A stretch of DNA of 47,067 nucleotides from an uncultured Bacilli bacterium (GTDB lineage: Bacteria > Bacillota_I > Bacilli_A > RF39 > UBA660): assembly GCA_947600335.1 (NCBI GenBank), contig CANQGB010000004.1:1-47067 (forward strand). The letters are read 5' to 3'. Under the pieces are notes generated by a model, which ran no database searches, was not told the DNA's origin, and was given only the letters and a program-made list of their open reading frames with translations. The position numbers and the translations under genes were made by a program. Position 1 is the stretch's first letter, and each line of letters opens with the position of its first letter. Shown in pieces: positions 33,583 through 41,763 of this stretch.

Positions 33583-33816
33583 ATGAAGTGTGAGAAATGT
33601 GGTTATACAACCCATCCAGGTGACCAAGTATGTATTAACTGTGGAGCAAACTTAAGTCTTGCTCATTCTTATGTGCCAGGAATTGATAAGCATATTCCTG
33701 AAATAAATTCTGATGCCAAAAAGAAAAACATTAAATTCCTTATCCTATCTATAGTAGGGGTTGTTTTAGCCATAGCCATCGTAGTATTTATCATCATCTA
33801 TTTCTTTAGGAGATAA
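33583..33816 (+). CDS. Zinc-ribbon membrane protein, 77 aa
   Basis: Residues 1-25 form a zinc ribbon with two CxxC knuckles (MKCEKCGYTTHPGDQVCINCGANL). A short linker follows, and residues 51-73 are one membrane helix (FLILSIVGVVLAIAIVVFIIIYF) ending in FRR. The ribbon would face the cytoplasm if the basic RR end is inside, or the reverse; topology is unclear. It starts the operon with yukD and essC three bases apart, so it likely serves the secretion apparatus, perhaps in place of the small membrane subunit EssA. That role is inference. ATG 33583 follows AAAGGGTGATG. Confidence 0.72.
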   Translation: MKCEKCGYTTHPGDQVCINCGANLSLAHSYVPGIDKHIPEINSDAKKKNIKFLILSIVGVVLAIAIVVFIIIYFFRR

Positions 33817-33819
33817 ACT

Positions 33820-34074
33820 ATGAACGGTAAGATATATGTAGTAGTTAGAGTTCCTATGATTGAAAAAGAATTTGATATGTATATACCTACTACCAAAAAA
33901 GTAGGAACAATAAAAAACTTAATTTTAAAAATGGTTGAAGAACAAAGCGATAATATCTTTAAAGATGACCACCATAAAAGTTTATACGATAAAATAACTG
34001 GTGAAAGAATTAATGAAGAAGATTATGTTAAAGATAGCAAAATAGAAAATGGTTCTAAGTTAATCTTGTATTAA
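33820..34074 (+). CDS. yukD: YukD/EsaB ubiquitin-like T7SS protein
   Basis: YukD (EsaB) is a small beta-grasp protein required for T7SSb function. This 84-residue product reads IYVVVRVPMIEKEFDMYIPTTKKVGTIKNLILKMV, then SLYDKITGERINEEDYVKDSKIENGSKLILY. The ubiquitin-like fold is visible in the pattern of strands and the final GSKLILY. Length is standard. It begins three bases after the zinc-ribbon gene and is followed 14 bases later by essC; a YukD-EssC pair is diagnostic of T7SSb loci. Confidence 0.92.
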   Translation: MNGKIYVVVRVPMIEKEFDMYIPTTKKVGTIKNLILKMVEEQSDNIFKDDHHKSLYDKITGERINEEDYVKDSKIENGSKLILY

Positions 34075-34088
34075 AAGAGGTAAAAAGT

Positions 34089-37000
34089 ATGCAAATAACA
34101 TTAATAAAAAATAACAAACTAATAATTTTTACTCTTCCTCAAAAAATCAGTGGAAGTTACTGGATTACAGATTTTGAAAATGGCCGTAAAATTAACTTAA
34201 TGAACATTGATGCTACCGAAAATGGTTGGAGTTTAGTTAGTAATCGCGATGCCTTCATTATCGACAATAATGAGGTCATGATTCCTTTTGTTACCTTACA
34301 AGATTATGAATTTTATAGTATTAAAAACAACTACAAACAAGAAAAGTATTTTATTTACTGTTCACCCATATATGATGAAACATTCCGTGAGTTTATTATG
34401 AATAAAGATAGTACTATTACTGTCGGTAATTCTAATAACAATCAAATTAATTATGCCTTATCGGGTATTTCTGCTCATGCTTTTACTATTCAAAAAGGTG
34501 AAAAATATTATGAACTAATTCTAAATGATGAAAAAAGCTTAGTTTATGTCAATCAAAAACGAGTTACTGGTAAGAAAAAAATTGAATATGGCGATATAAT
34601 TTTTCTTTTCGGTTTAAAAATAATTTTAATGCGCCGAGATGGGGGAGATTATCTCTTAGTTAATAACCCTAATGATTTAGTGGCTCCATCACCTATGTAT
34701 ACTAATCCTGTCTTACAAGAAATAAACTTCAATGAAAATTATGAAGAATTATCGGAAAATTTATTTGAAGAAGATTATTTTTATAGGACTCCGCGTTTTT
34801 ACCAAGCCAGCGAAAAATTTGTATTAAATATTGATGCTCCACCTACGAAAAAAGAAGAAGACCAAACCCCGGCTATTTTAACTGTTGGTCCGATGGTTAC
34901 GATGTCCATGATGAGTGTCGTAATGCTAATGAGTACCTTTAACTCCATTAACAGTGGCAAAAAAAGTATGGATGACTCCATGACTAGTATCATTATGTGT
35001 GTAGTTATGTTAGCTAGTAGTCTACTTTGGCCGCTTTTAACCAAAGCCTATCAAAAATTTTCTGACAAAAGATGGGAAGCTAAAAGACAAAAACTTTATA
35101 AAAAATACTTAGCCAAAAAAGAAAAAGAAATCGAAACTGAAATGAGCAATCAACGCAATTCGCTTATTTCCAACAATCTAAGTGTTACAGACTGTCAAAA
35201 TATTATCCGCGCTCACAATGTTCGCTTATGGCAACGAAGAATTGTCGATGAAGACTTTTTAGAACTGCCAATCGGTATAGGTAATGTTCCGATGCAAATT
35301 GAAGTTAAATATCCTGAAGAACATTTTTCTTTAACAGAAGACAATTTATTAAATCAAGTTCATCAATTAGGTGAACGGGAACGCATTTTAAGAGATATTC
35401 CCATAACTTATTCTTTCTATAAAAATATAGCTACGGGTATTGTCGGCGATAATACGACTACTAAAGATTTCATCGACCGAGTAATTTTACAAATCATGGC
35501 CAATTATAGTTATGATGAAGTTAAAATTGTAACCTTTACCTCAGCTGACAATGAAGCCCTATGGGATTATGTCAAAACCCTTCCACATAGTTGGTCCAAT
35601 GACCATACTTTCCGTTTCTTCGGGGCCAGCAATGATGAATATCGGGAAATGATTTATCAACTCGATAAAATATATCATGAACGCTATAACTCTAAAAGTA
35701 AAGAAAGAAATGTTCCTCATTATGTTATAATTACTGATGCGATTAAATCTATTGATAACTATGATTTCATCAAAAACATTTTAGCTAATCAAGAAAATCT
35801 AGGGTTTAGTATTATCATGCTTGTCGATAGAGTATCAGCTTGTCCTAATGAATGTAAAAACTTTATTCATGTCAACAAACAAGAATGTGCTGTTTTCAGT
35901 AGTCTGTTAAGTCAAAGTGCTCAAACATTTACGATTGATTATTCGCCAATTGAAGAAATATATAATTGCAGTAAAGCTTTAGCTAATATCAAAGTCGAGA
36001 TAAAATCAGAAAATGAAAGTACCTTACCTGATGTTTACCATTTCTTAGAAATGTATCAAGTGGGTAAAGTAGAACAATTAAACTCTTTAGAACGCTGGAA
36101 GAAAAGCAATCCGATGTTATCTTTACAAACACCTGTTGGAATCGGTAAAGGTGGCGAAATAATTAGCCTCGACTTACATGAAAAATATCATGGCCCTCAT
36201 GGTCTAATTGCCGGTACAACCGGAAGTGGAAAATCTGAATTTATTATAACTTACGTCCTATCTTTAGCCGTTAATTATAGTCCTTACGAAGTTCAAGTCA
36301 TCTTAATTGACTACAAAGGTGGTGGCCTTGCCTTAGCCTTTCAAAATGATTCGTACACTTTACCTCATTTAGCTGGTATCATGACTAACTTAGATGGTAG
36401 CGAATTAACGCGTTCTCTTGCTTCAATCGAAAGTGAAATTAAAAGAAGACAAAGAGAATTTAATGAAGCCAGATTAATGACCAATGAAAGTACTATCGAC
36501 ATTTACAAATATCAAAAACTATGGCGTGAAGGTCGTTTAAAAGACAAAGAACCAATTGCCCATTTATTTATCATTAGTGATGAATTTGCTGAATTGAAAG
36601 AACAACAACCGGAATTTATGGACAAACTTATATCTGTTGCCAGAGTAGGTCGGAGCCTAGGTGTTCACTTAATATTAGCCACTCAAAAACCAGGCGGTGT
36701 AGTTGACCAACAAATCTGGTCCAATACTCGTTTCCGTGTTTGCTTAAAAGTTCAAGATACCTCTGATAGTCAAGAAGTTCTCAAAAAACCCGATGCTGCC
36801 TACCTCAAAAAGACCGGAAGATTTTATCTCCAAGTTGGCTACGATGAGGTTTATACATTAGGTCAATCTGCTTGGGCTGGAGCTCGTTATACACCTCGCC
36901 AAATATTTAAACGCGATGTCGATACTTCGGTTAATATGATGAATAACTTAGGTATCATCACGATGAGTAAAGATATTGAAAAAAATGAACCAGTTGAGTC

Positions 37001-38678
37001 TAAAAACGAAGAAATAGCCAGTGTTGTCAAATATTTAAGTGACATAGCTCGGGAAGAAAATATCACTATCAAAAAATTATGGCTCGAAAAAATCCCTGAA
37101 AAAATTTATGTTGATTCTTTAAAAAGCAAGTACAATTTCAATAAAAAAAACTTTGTTCTTAATCCTTTAATCGGTGAATATGATGACCCAGATAGTCAAA
37201 ATCAATATCTATTAACTTTACCTTTTTCTGAATTTGGTAATGCTATTGTCTATGGCATCGCAGGTAGTGGTAAAGAAGAATTCTTAGCTACCTTAATCTA
37301 TTCTAGTACCGTCAGTTATACACCGGCCGAAGTTAATTTCTACATTCTAGACTTTGGTTCTGAAGCCTTAAGAATCTTCAATAATTACCCTCATATCGGC
37401 GACATTGCCTACTTAAACGATATCGACAAAATCAACAATCTCTTTAAAATGCTTCAAGAAGAACTAAGAAAAAGAAAAAGCCTATTTGCCAACTTTGGTG
37501 GTTCTTACACTAGCTTTATTAACAACAGTGGTAAATCTTTACCCAATCTCGTTATTGTCTTAAATAACTATGAAGCCTTTGTGGAAACCTATGAAGACTT
37601 AAACGAAGAACTAGCTGTCTTTACTCGTGAAGCCACTCGCTATGGTATTTATTTTATAATCAGTGCTACTAGTGATAACAGTGTTCGCTTACGAATCAAA
37701 CAAAACTTCAGTTTAATTTATGCTTTACAACAAAATAACGATGCCGATTATTCTAGTATTCTTGGCAATGCGCGGGGAAAAATTCCATCAAAACTTAAAG
37801 GTCGCGGCTTATTTAAAAAAGACAAAATATATGAATTTCAAACGGCCACAATTGTTAAAGAAAATCAAAACAAATATTTAAAAGAAATTCAAGATAAATT
37901 ACTAGCAAGTACCAACATGCGGGCTAAAAGAATTCCTATTTTACCTGAAACTGTCAATTTTGCTACCGTTAAAAATGACCTAACTAGAAACTTAAATGTT
38001 GTAATTGGTATCAATAAAGAAACCCTAATTACTGAAAAATATAATTTTAGCAAAAATACTTTAAACTTTATCTGTTCTTACGACATTGAAAATATTGATA
38101 ACTACCTAAATGCCTTAATTAATCAAGTAACTTATCAACAATACGCCAACTTACTATTCTTTAATGCGACAGAACACGCCTTCACCAATCCGAACTTAAA
38201 CGGTAAATATGTTCCTAAAAATATAGATAACATTTTCCAAAAAGTTTTTGACTGTATCAATAATGTTTATAAAATCTTTGAAGAAAACAACCATGATGAA
38301 GCATCTATTAAAAATCAAAAGAAAATTATCTGCTTTATATATGGCATATATAATTTTATGAACAAACTAAGTGATGATACAAAAAAGCAACTTGCTGAAA
38401 TGCTTAAAAAGAATAAAGAAATTGGCCTAGTATCCTTTGTAATCATTGACAACCCAGATGCCATTAAACCTTATGCTTACGAAGACTGGTTTAAAGCTTG
38501 CTCTGATACCTCTAAAGGTATTTGGATGGGTAGTGGTATTGCTGACCAATCATTATTCAAAGTATCTAAAATATCACGGGAAGACCGAGAAGATATTCCC
38601 AACGATTATGGCTATGTTATCAACAATGCTAAATTAAGTAAAGTAAAATTATTAACTGATTTTAATTGGAATAAATAG
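34089..38678 (+). CDS. essC: Type VIIb secretion ATPase EssC (FtsK/SpoIIIE family)
   Basis: EssC is the membrane motor and substrate receptor of T7SSb. Layout of the 1529 residues: FHA-type domains in about 1-190 (NQINYALSGISAHAFTIQKG; YGDIIFLFGLKIILM), two membrane helices near 265-315, then a DUF region. The first FtsK/SpoIIIE ATPase is near 690-920, with Walker A GTTGSGKSEF near 708, DYKGGGLALAF, and Walker B LFIISDEFAELK. The second module near 1040-1250 has AGSGKEEFL, where the usual Ser/Thr after GK is Glu, so it looks inactive. A third, degraded module (about 1310-1525) has no P-loop. This matches EssC, where ATPase 1 is the essential one and the others regulate or bind substrates. RBS AGAGGTAAA. 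It is the final gene of the operon. Confidence 0.96.
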   Translation: MQITLIKNNKLIIFTLPQKISGSYWITDFENGRKINLMNIDATENGWSLVSNRDAFIIDNNEVMIPFVTLQDYEFYSIKNNYKQEKYFIYCSPIYDETFREFIMNKDSTITVGNSNNNQINYALSGISAHAFTIQKGEKYYELILNDEKSLVYVNQKRVTGKKKIEYGDIIFLFGLKIILMRRDGGDYLLVNNPNDLVAPSPMYTNPVLQEINFNENYEELSENLFEEDYFYRTPRFYQASEKFVLNIDAPPTKKEEDQTPAILTVGPMVTMSMMSVVMLMSTFNSINSGKKSMDDSMTSIIMCVVMLASSLLWPLLTKAYQKFSDKRWEAKRQKLYKKYLAKKEKEIETEMSNQRNSLISNNLSVTDCQNIIRAHNVRLWQRRIVDEDFLELPIGIGNVPMQIEVKYPEEHFSLTEDNLLNQVHQLGERERILRDIPITYSFYKNIATGIVGDNTTTKDFIDRVILQIMANYSYDEVKIVTFTSADNEALWDYVKTLPHSWSNDHTFRFFGASNDEYREMIYQLDKIYHERYNSKSKERNVPHYVIITDAIKSIDNYDFIKNILANQENLGFSIIMLVDRVSACPNECKNFIHVNKQECAVFSSLLSQSAQTFTIDYSPIEEIYNCSKALANIKVEIKSENESTLPDVYHFLEMYQVGKVEQLNSLERWKKSNPMLSLQTPVGIGKGGEIISLDLHEKYHGPHGLIAGTTGSGKSEFIITYVLSLAVNYSPYEVQVILIDYKGGGLALAFQNDSYTLPHLAGIMTNLDGSELTRSLASIESEIKRRQREFNEARLMTNESTIDIYKYQKLWREGRLKDKEPIAHLFIISDEFAELKEQQPEFMDKLISVARVGRSLGVHLILATQKPGGVVDQQIWSNTRFRVCLKVQDTSDSQEVLKKPDAAYLKKTGRFYLQVGYDEVYTLGQSAWAGARYTPRQIFKRDVDTSVNMMNNLGIITMSKDIEKNEPVESKNEEIASVVKYLSDIAREENITIKKLWLEKIPEKIYVDSLKSKYNFNKKNFVLNPLIGEYDDPDSQNQYLLTLPFSEFGNAIVYGIAGSGKEEFLATLIYSSTVSYTPAEVNFYILDFGSEALRIFNNYPHIGDIAYLNDIDKINNLFKMLQEELRKRKSLFANFGGSYTSFINNSGKSLPNLVIVLNNYEAFVETYEDLNEELAVFTREATRYGIYFIISATSDNSVRLRIKQNFSLIYALQQNNDADYSSILGNARGKIPSKLKGRGLFKKDKIYEFQTATIVKENQNKYLKEIQDKLLASTNMRAKRIPILPETVNFATVKNDLTRNLNVVIGINKETLITEKYNFSKNTLNFICSYDIENIDNYLNALINQVTYQQYANLLFFNATEHAFTNPNLNGKYVPKNIDNIFQKVFDCINNVYKIFEENNHDEASIKNQKKIICFIYGIYNFMNKLSDDTKKQLAEMLKKNKEIGLVSFVIIDNPDAIKPYAYEDWFKACSDTSKGIWMGSGIADQSLFKVSKISREDREDIPNDYGYVINNAKLSKVKLLTDFNWNK

Positions 38679-38749
38679 AGAAGAAATTCTTTATTTTTCT
38701 TTGTCTAAAAATATTTAACAAAACATACAATTTAAAAGTAAAATAGTCA

Positions 38750-38778
38750 TTTACAAGCCCCATAAATTTTGTTATAAT
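38750..38778 (+). promoter_or_regulatory. Promoter of the rpsF-ssb-rpsR operon
   Basis: TTTACA (38750-38755) and TATAAT (38773-38778), with a 17-base spacer, lie about 70 bases upstream of rpsF. Confidence 0.78.
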
Positions 38779-38785
38779 CTATTTC

Positions 38786-38822
38786 GAGTATGAAATTACT
38801 CCTTGCTTTATCTAAATAAAGC
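38786..38822 (+). promoter_or_regulatory. Structured leader of rpsF
   Basis: Two hairpins precede the ribosome binding site: GAGTA-TGAAAT-TACTC (38786-38801) and GCTTTAT-CTAA-ATAAAGC (about 38805-38822). Ribosomal protein S6 operons in many bacteria are autoregulated by S6:S18 binding to the leader; the conserved CCG bulge of that motif is not evident, so its use here is unproven. Confidence 0.45.
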
Positions 38823-38850
38823 CAAATAGACCATAAGGAGGTGTAAACTA

Positions 38851-39141
38851 ATGAAAAAATATGAAATCATGTTTATCGTTAAACCTACAAATGAAAGTGA
38901 TGAAATCAAAAAAAATGCTGAAGCAATGAAAAAAGTTATCACTGATAACAAAGGAAAAGTTGTAGAATTTAATGAATTAGGTGAAAAAAAATTAGCTTAT
39001 TCTATTAAAAAAGAAATAAGTGGTTACTATTATGTAATGGTTGTTGAAGCTCAAAATGAAACAATTAAAGAATTAGACCGTAAAGCATCTATTAATGAAA
39101 ACATTTTAAGACATTTAATCATTAAATTAGATGAGGAGTAA
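38851..39141 (+). CDS. rpsF: 30S ribosomal protein bS6
   Basis: The 96-residue protein begins KYEIMFIVKPTNESDEIKK and contains VVEFNELGEKKLAYSIKKEISGYYYVMVVEA, then LDRKASINENILRHLIIKLDEE, the S6 fold order. bS6 binds bS18 in the small subunit platform. Strong AAGGAGGTG binding site. It is first in the conserved rpsF-ssb-rpsR operon, five bases from ssb. Confidence 0.97.
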   Translation: MKKYEIMFIVKPTNESDEIKKNAEAMKKVITDNKGKVVEFNELGEKKLAYSIKKEISGYYYVMVVEAQNETIKELDRKASINENILRHLIIKLDEE

Positions 39142-39146
39142 AAAAT

Positions 39147-39596
39147 ATGAATAAAGTTATATTAATTGGAAGATTATCAAGAGACCCTGAAATGCGAACA
39201 ACGGGAAGTGGTACAACTGTTACTAGATTTACTGTTGCTGTATCAAGACCATTTGGCACTCAAAATGGCGATAGACAAGCCGATTTTATCAACTGTGTAG
39301 CTTGGCGAAAACAAGCCGAAAATATTGCTAAATACTGTGTTAAAGGCAGCCAAGTAGCTATTGAAGGCCGAATCCAAACTGGCAGTTATGATGCTCAAGA
39401 TGGTACTAAAAGATATACTACAGATATAATTTGTGATAATGTTACTTTCCTAGGTTCTAAAAATAGTGACAACGCCAGTTCTATTTCTATGCCAAGTGAA
39501 CCAAAGGAAACTATTGAAACCGCTGACTTATCAGAAGACCCATTTAAAGATTTTGGCGAAGAAATTGCTTTAAGTGATGATGACTTACCATTTTAA
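39147..39596 (+). CDS. ssb: Single-stranded DNA-binding protein
   Basis: SSB coats single-stranded DNA and recruits repair and replication proteins. The OB-fold runs through residue 110 ([62 protein letters not shown]). The acidic C-terminus ends DDDLPF, the partner-binding tip. At 149 residues it is normal size. It lies between rpsF and rpsR, as in Bacillus. Confidence 0.97.
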   Translation: MNKVILIGRLSRDPEMRTTGSGTTVTRFTVAVSRPFGTQNGDRQADFINCVAWRKQAENIAKYCVKGSQVAIEGRIQTGSYDAQDGTKRYTTDIICDNVTFLGSKNSDNASSISMPSEPKETIETADLSEDPFKDFGEEIALSDDDLPF

Positions 39597-39616
39597 AAAC
39601 AGAAAGGAGAACTAAC

Positions 39617-39832
39617 ATGGCTGAATTTCGTAGAAAAAAGAAAAAAATATGTCAAATGTGTGCTGGAAAAAGTGTTGACTATAAAGACACAGTTATAATA
39701 AATAAATACATCAGTGAAAAAGGTAAAATCTTACCTCGTCGTATGACTGGTGCTTGTGCTAAACATCAAAGACACATTGCTAATCAAGTTAAATATGCTA
39801 GATTTATGGCTTTAATACCATTTGTTAAATAA
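39617..39832 (+). CDS. rpsR: 30S ribosomal protein bS18
   Basis: The 71-residue basic protein contains [20 protein letters not shown] and [38 protein letters not shown], typical of S18. The CxxC pair and further Cys/His make this the zinc-binding form (C+), which is replaced by a C- form in some bacteria under zinc limitation. It is preceded by AGAAAGGAG. Confidence 0.97.
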   Translation: MAEFRRKKKKICQMCAGKSVDYKDTVIINKYISEKGKILPRRMTGACAKHQRHIANQVKYARFMALIPFVK

Positions 39833-39853
39833 ACATCCTAATCGATGTTTTTT
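39832..39853 (+). terminator. Terminator of the rpsF operon
   Basis: AACATC pairs with GATGTT across a CTAATC loop, followed by a T-rich run. It begins within the rpsR stop codon. Confidence 0.8.
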
Positions 39854-39904
39854 TCTTTTCTTAAATACCAATAAAAAGCAATTTTAAAAAGAAAATGTCT
39901 ATGT

Positions 39905-39910
39905 TATAAT
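39905..39910 (+). promoter_or_regulatory. -10 element before rplI
   Basis: TATAAT lies 27 bases before the rplI start; no convincing -35 is seen. It would drive rplI, dnaB and the genes that follow. Confidence 0.5.
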
Positions 39911-39937
39911 AAAGATACTGACTAAAGGAGGAAATAT

Positions 39938-40384
39938 ATGAAAGTAATACTTTTACAAGATGTAAAAAAACAAGGTAAAAAAGATGATATCTTAGAGGTT
40001 AGTGATGGTTATGCCAACAATTTTTTAATCAAAAATCACTTAGCCGTACCTTATTCTAAAAAAAGTAAAGAAGTATTAGATACGGAAATAGAAACTCGTA
40101 AAGATAATGAAACTAAACTAATTGCCGAATGTCAAAAACAAGCTATCGAAATTCAAAAAAAGCCTTTAGTATTTTATCTAGCCGCTGGAAATGATTCAAA
40201 AACCTTTGGAACTGTCTCTGCTAAACAAATAACAGAAGAATTAAAAAAACAAGGTTTTGTTATTGATAAAAAATGTATTCATTTAGACCATACTTTAGAT
40301 ACTTTAGGAACCCATAAAGTTGAGATAGAACTACATAAAAAAGTTAAATTTAATATTGATGTTCAAATAAAAGAAAAAAAATAG
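39938..40384 (+). CDS. rplI: 50S ribosomal protein bL9
   Basis: At 148 residues this is the standard bL9. The N-terminal domain reads [40 protein letters not shown], followed by the long connecting helix and the C-terminal RNA-binding domain ([45 protein letters not shown]). AAAGGAGG binding site. It is 15 bases from dnaB; the rplI-dnaB pair is conserved near the origin in Bacillota. Confidence 0.97.
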   Translation: MKVILLQDVKKQGKKDDILEVSDGYANNFLIKNHLAVPYSKKSKEVLDTEIETRKDNETKLIAECQKQAIEIQKKPLVFYLAAGNDSKTFGTVSAKQITEELKKQGFVIDKKCIHLDHTLDTLGTHKVEIELHKKVKFNIDVQIKEKK

Positions 40385-40399
40385 TAAGGAGGGTTTAGG

Positions 40400-41749
40400 A
40401 TGCCAGTAAAACAAATGCCCCAAAATAATGAAGCTGAAATGAGCATTTTAAGTGCTTGCTTTTTATCTAAAAAGGCTTTAGAAAAAGTCTGTGAAGAAGT
40501 AGATAGTAGCATGTTTTATAATGAAGCTAACAAAAAATTATTTTTAGCCATCAAAAACTTATATGATAATAGCACACCCGTTGATGTGACGACCATTAAT
40601 AACGAATTAGATAAACAAAAAAATTTAAATGCTATTGGTGGTTTAGAATACCTTAGTGAAGTTATCGACACGGCTACAACTACCGCAAATTTAGATTCTT
40701 ATATCAAGATAATCAAAGAAAAAGCCATTCGGCGTAATTTAATTGAAACTGCCACTAATATAATTACCGATACTTACGAAGAAGATAAAGAACTACCTAA
40801 TCTATTAGACATGGCGGAAAAAAGAATCTCTGATGTAGCTCGGGCTAGGACCACCTCAGAATTTACTCCTATTAGTGAAGCCTTAAGAAGAGCCCAAGAA
40901 ACCCTTGAACTAATGGCTCAAAATAAAAGTGCTATCACCGGTTTAGAAACTGGTTTTTATGATTTAGATAAAGCAACAAGCGGTCTTCATGAAGGCGAGC
41001 TTATTATCATTGCGGCCCGTCCTGGTATGGGAAAAACGGCCTTTGCTCTTAATCTGGCAACTAATGCTTCCTTTACTACCGATAAAGCTGTGGCTATTTT
41101 TAATCTAGAAATGAGTGCTGAACAACTAGTTAATCGGATGATTAGTGCTGTTGGTCAAATTGAAGGTGACAAACTAAAAACAGGAATGTTAAACCATAAT
41201 GATTGGAAAAAATATAATGAAGCCATGAGTCAACTAGCCGATACTAACATTTATATAGAAGATAATGCTTCAATCACGGCTTCCGAAATCAAAGCCAAAT
41301 GTCGTCGTTTAGCCAATAGTGAAAAAGGTTTAGGCCTAATCGTTATTGATTACTTACAATTAGTTACCACCGGTGGTCGAACTGAATCTCGGCAAGTTGA
41401 AGTATCGGATATATCAAGAGCCTTTAAAACGATGGCTATGGAATTAAAAGTTCCTGTAATCGCTTTAGCTCAATTATCGCGGAATGCTGAACGCCGTGAA
41501 TCTAACCAACCTCGTCTTGCTGACTTACGTGAATCCGGTTCTATTGAACAAGATGCCGACTTAGTTTTATTCTTAAATCGCCAAGATTACTTTGAAAATA
41601 AAACTGCCGAAAACAAAACTAATATAGTTCCCGTCGACTTAATTATCGCTAAACATCGACGGGGCTCAACTGGTTTATTTCAACTCCTATTTGAATTAGA
41701 CAAAAGTTGTTTCAAAAACTATTTACGGAATGTTGAAGAACCAAATTAA
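40400..41749 (+). CDS. dnaB: Replicative DNA helicase DnaB (DnaC of Bacillus)
   Basis: The hexameric fork helicase. The N-terminal domain (about 1-150) starts MPQNNEAEMSILSACFLSK and includes the D-K-L-F-L-AI-NLY segment. The RecA-like C-terminal domain (from about 175: TGLETGFYDLDKATSGLHEGELIIIAARPGMGKTAF) holds Walker A, FNLEMSAEQLVNRM, LIVIDYLQL (Walker B), and LAQLSRNAERR with DLRESGSIEQDADLVLFL. At 449 residues it is full length, with no intein. RBS AGTAAGGAGGG. Confidence 0.97.
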   Translation: MPVKQMPQNNEAEMSILSACFLSKKALEKVCEEVDSSMFYNEANKKLFLAIKNLYDNSTPVDVTTINNELDKQKNLNAIGGLEYLSEVIDTATTTANLDSYIKIIKEKAIRRNLIETATNIITDTYEEDKELPNLLDMAEKRISDVARARTTSEFTPISEALRRAQETLELMAQNKSAITGLETGFYDLDKATSGLHEGELIIIAARPGMGKTAFALNLATNASFTTDKAVAIFNLEMSAEQLVNRMISAVGQIEGDKLKTGMLNHNDWKKYNEAMSQLADTNIYIEDNASITASEIKAKCRRLANSEKGLGLIVIDYLQLVTTGGRTESRQVEVSDISRAFKTMAMELKVPVIALAQLSRNAERRESNQPRLADLRESGSIEQDADLVLFLNRQDYFENKTAENKTNIVPVDLIIAKHRRGSTGLFQLLFELDKSCFKNYLRNVEEPN

Positions 41750-41763
41750 AAGTAGGGATGAAA

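Noticed and set aside
38446-38637. 63-residue + strand frame inside essC
   Set aside because: Alternative-frame shadow of essC with no start signal.
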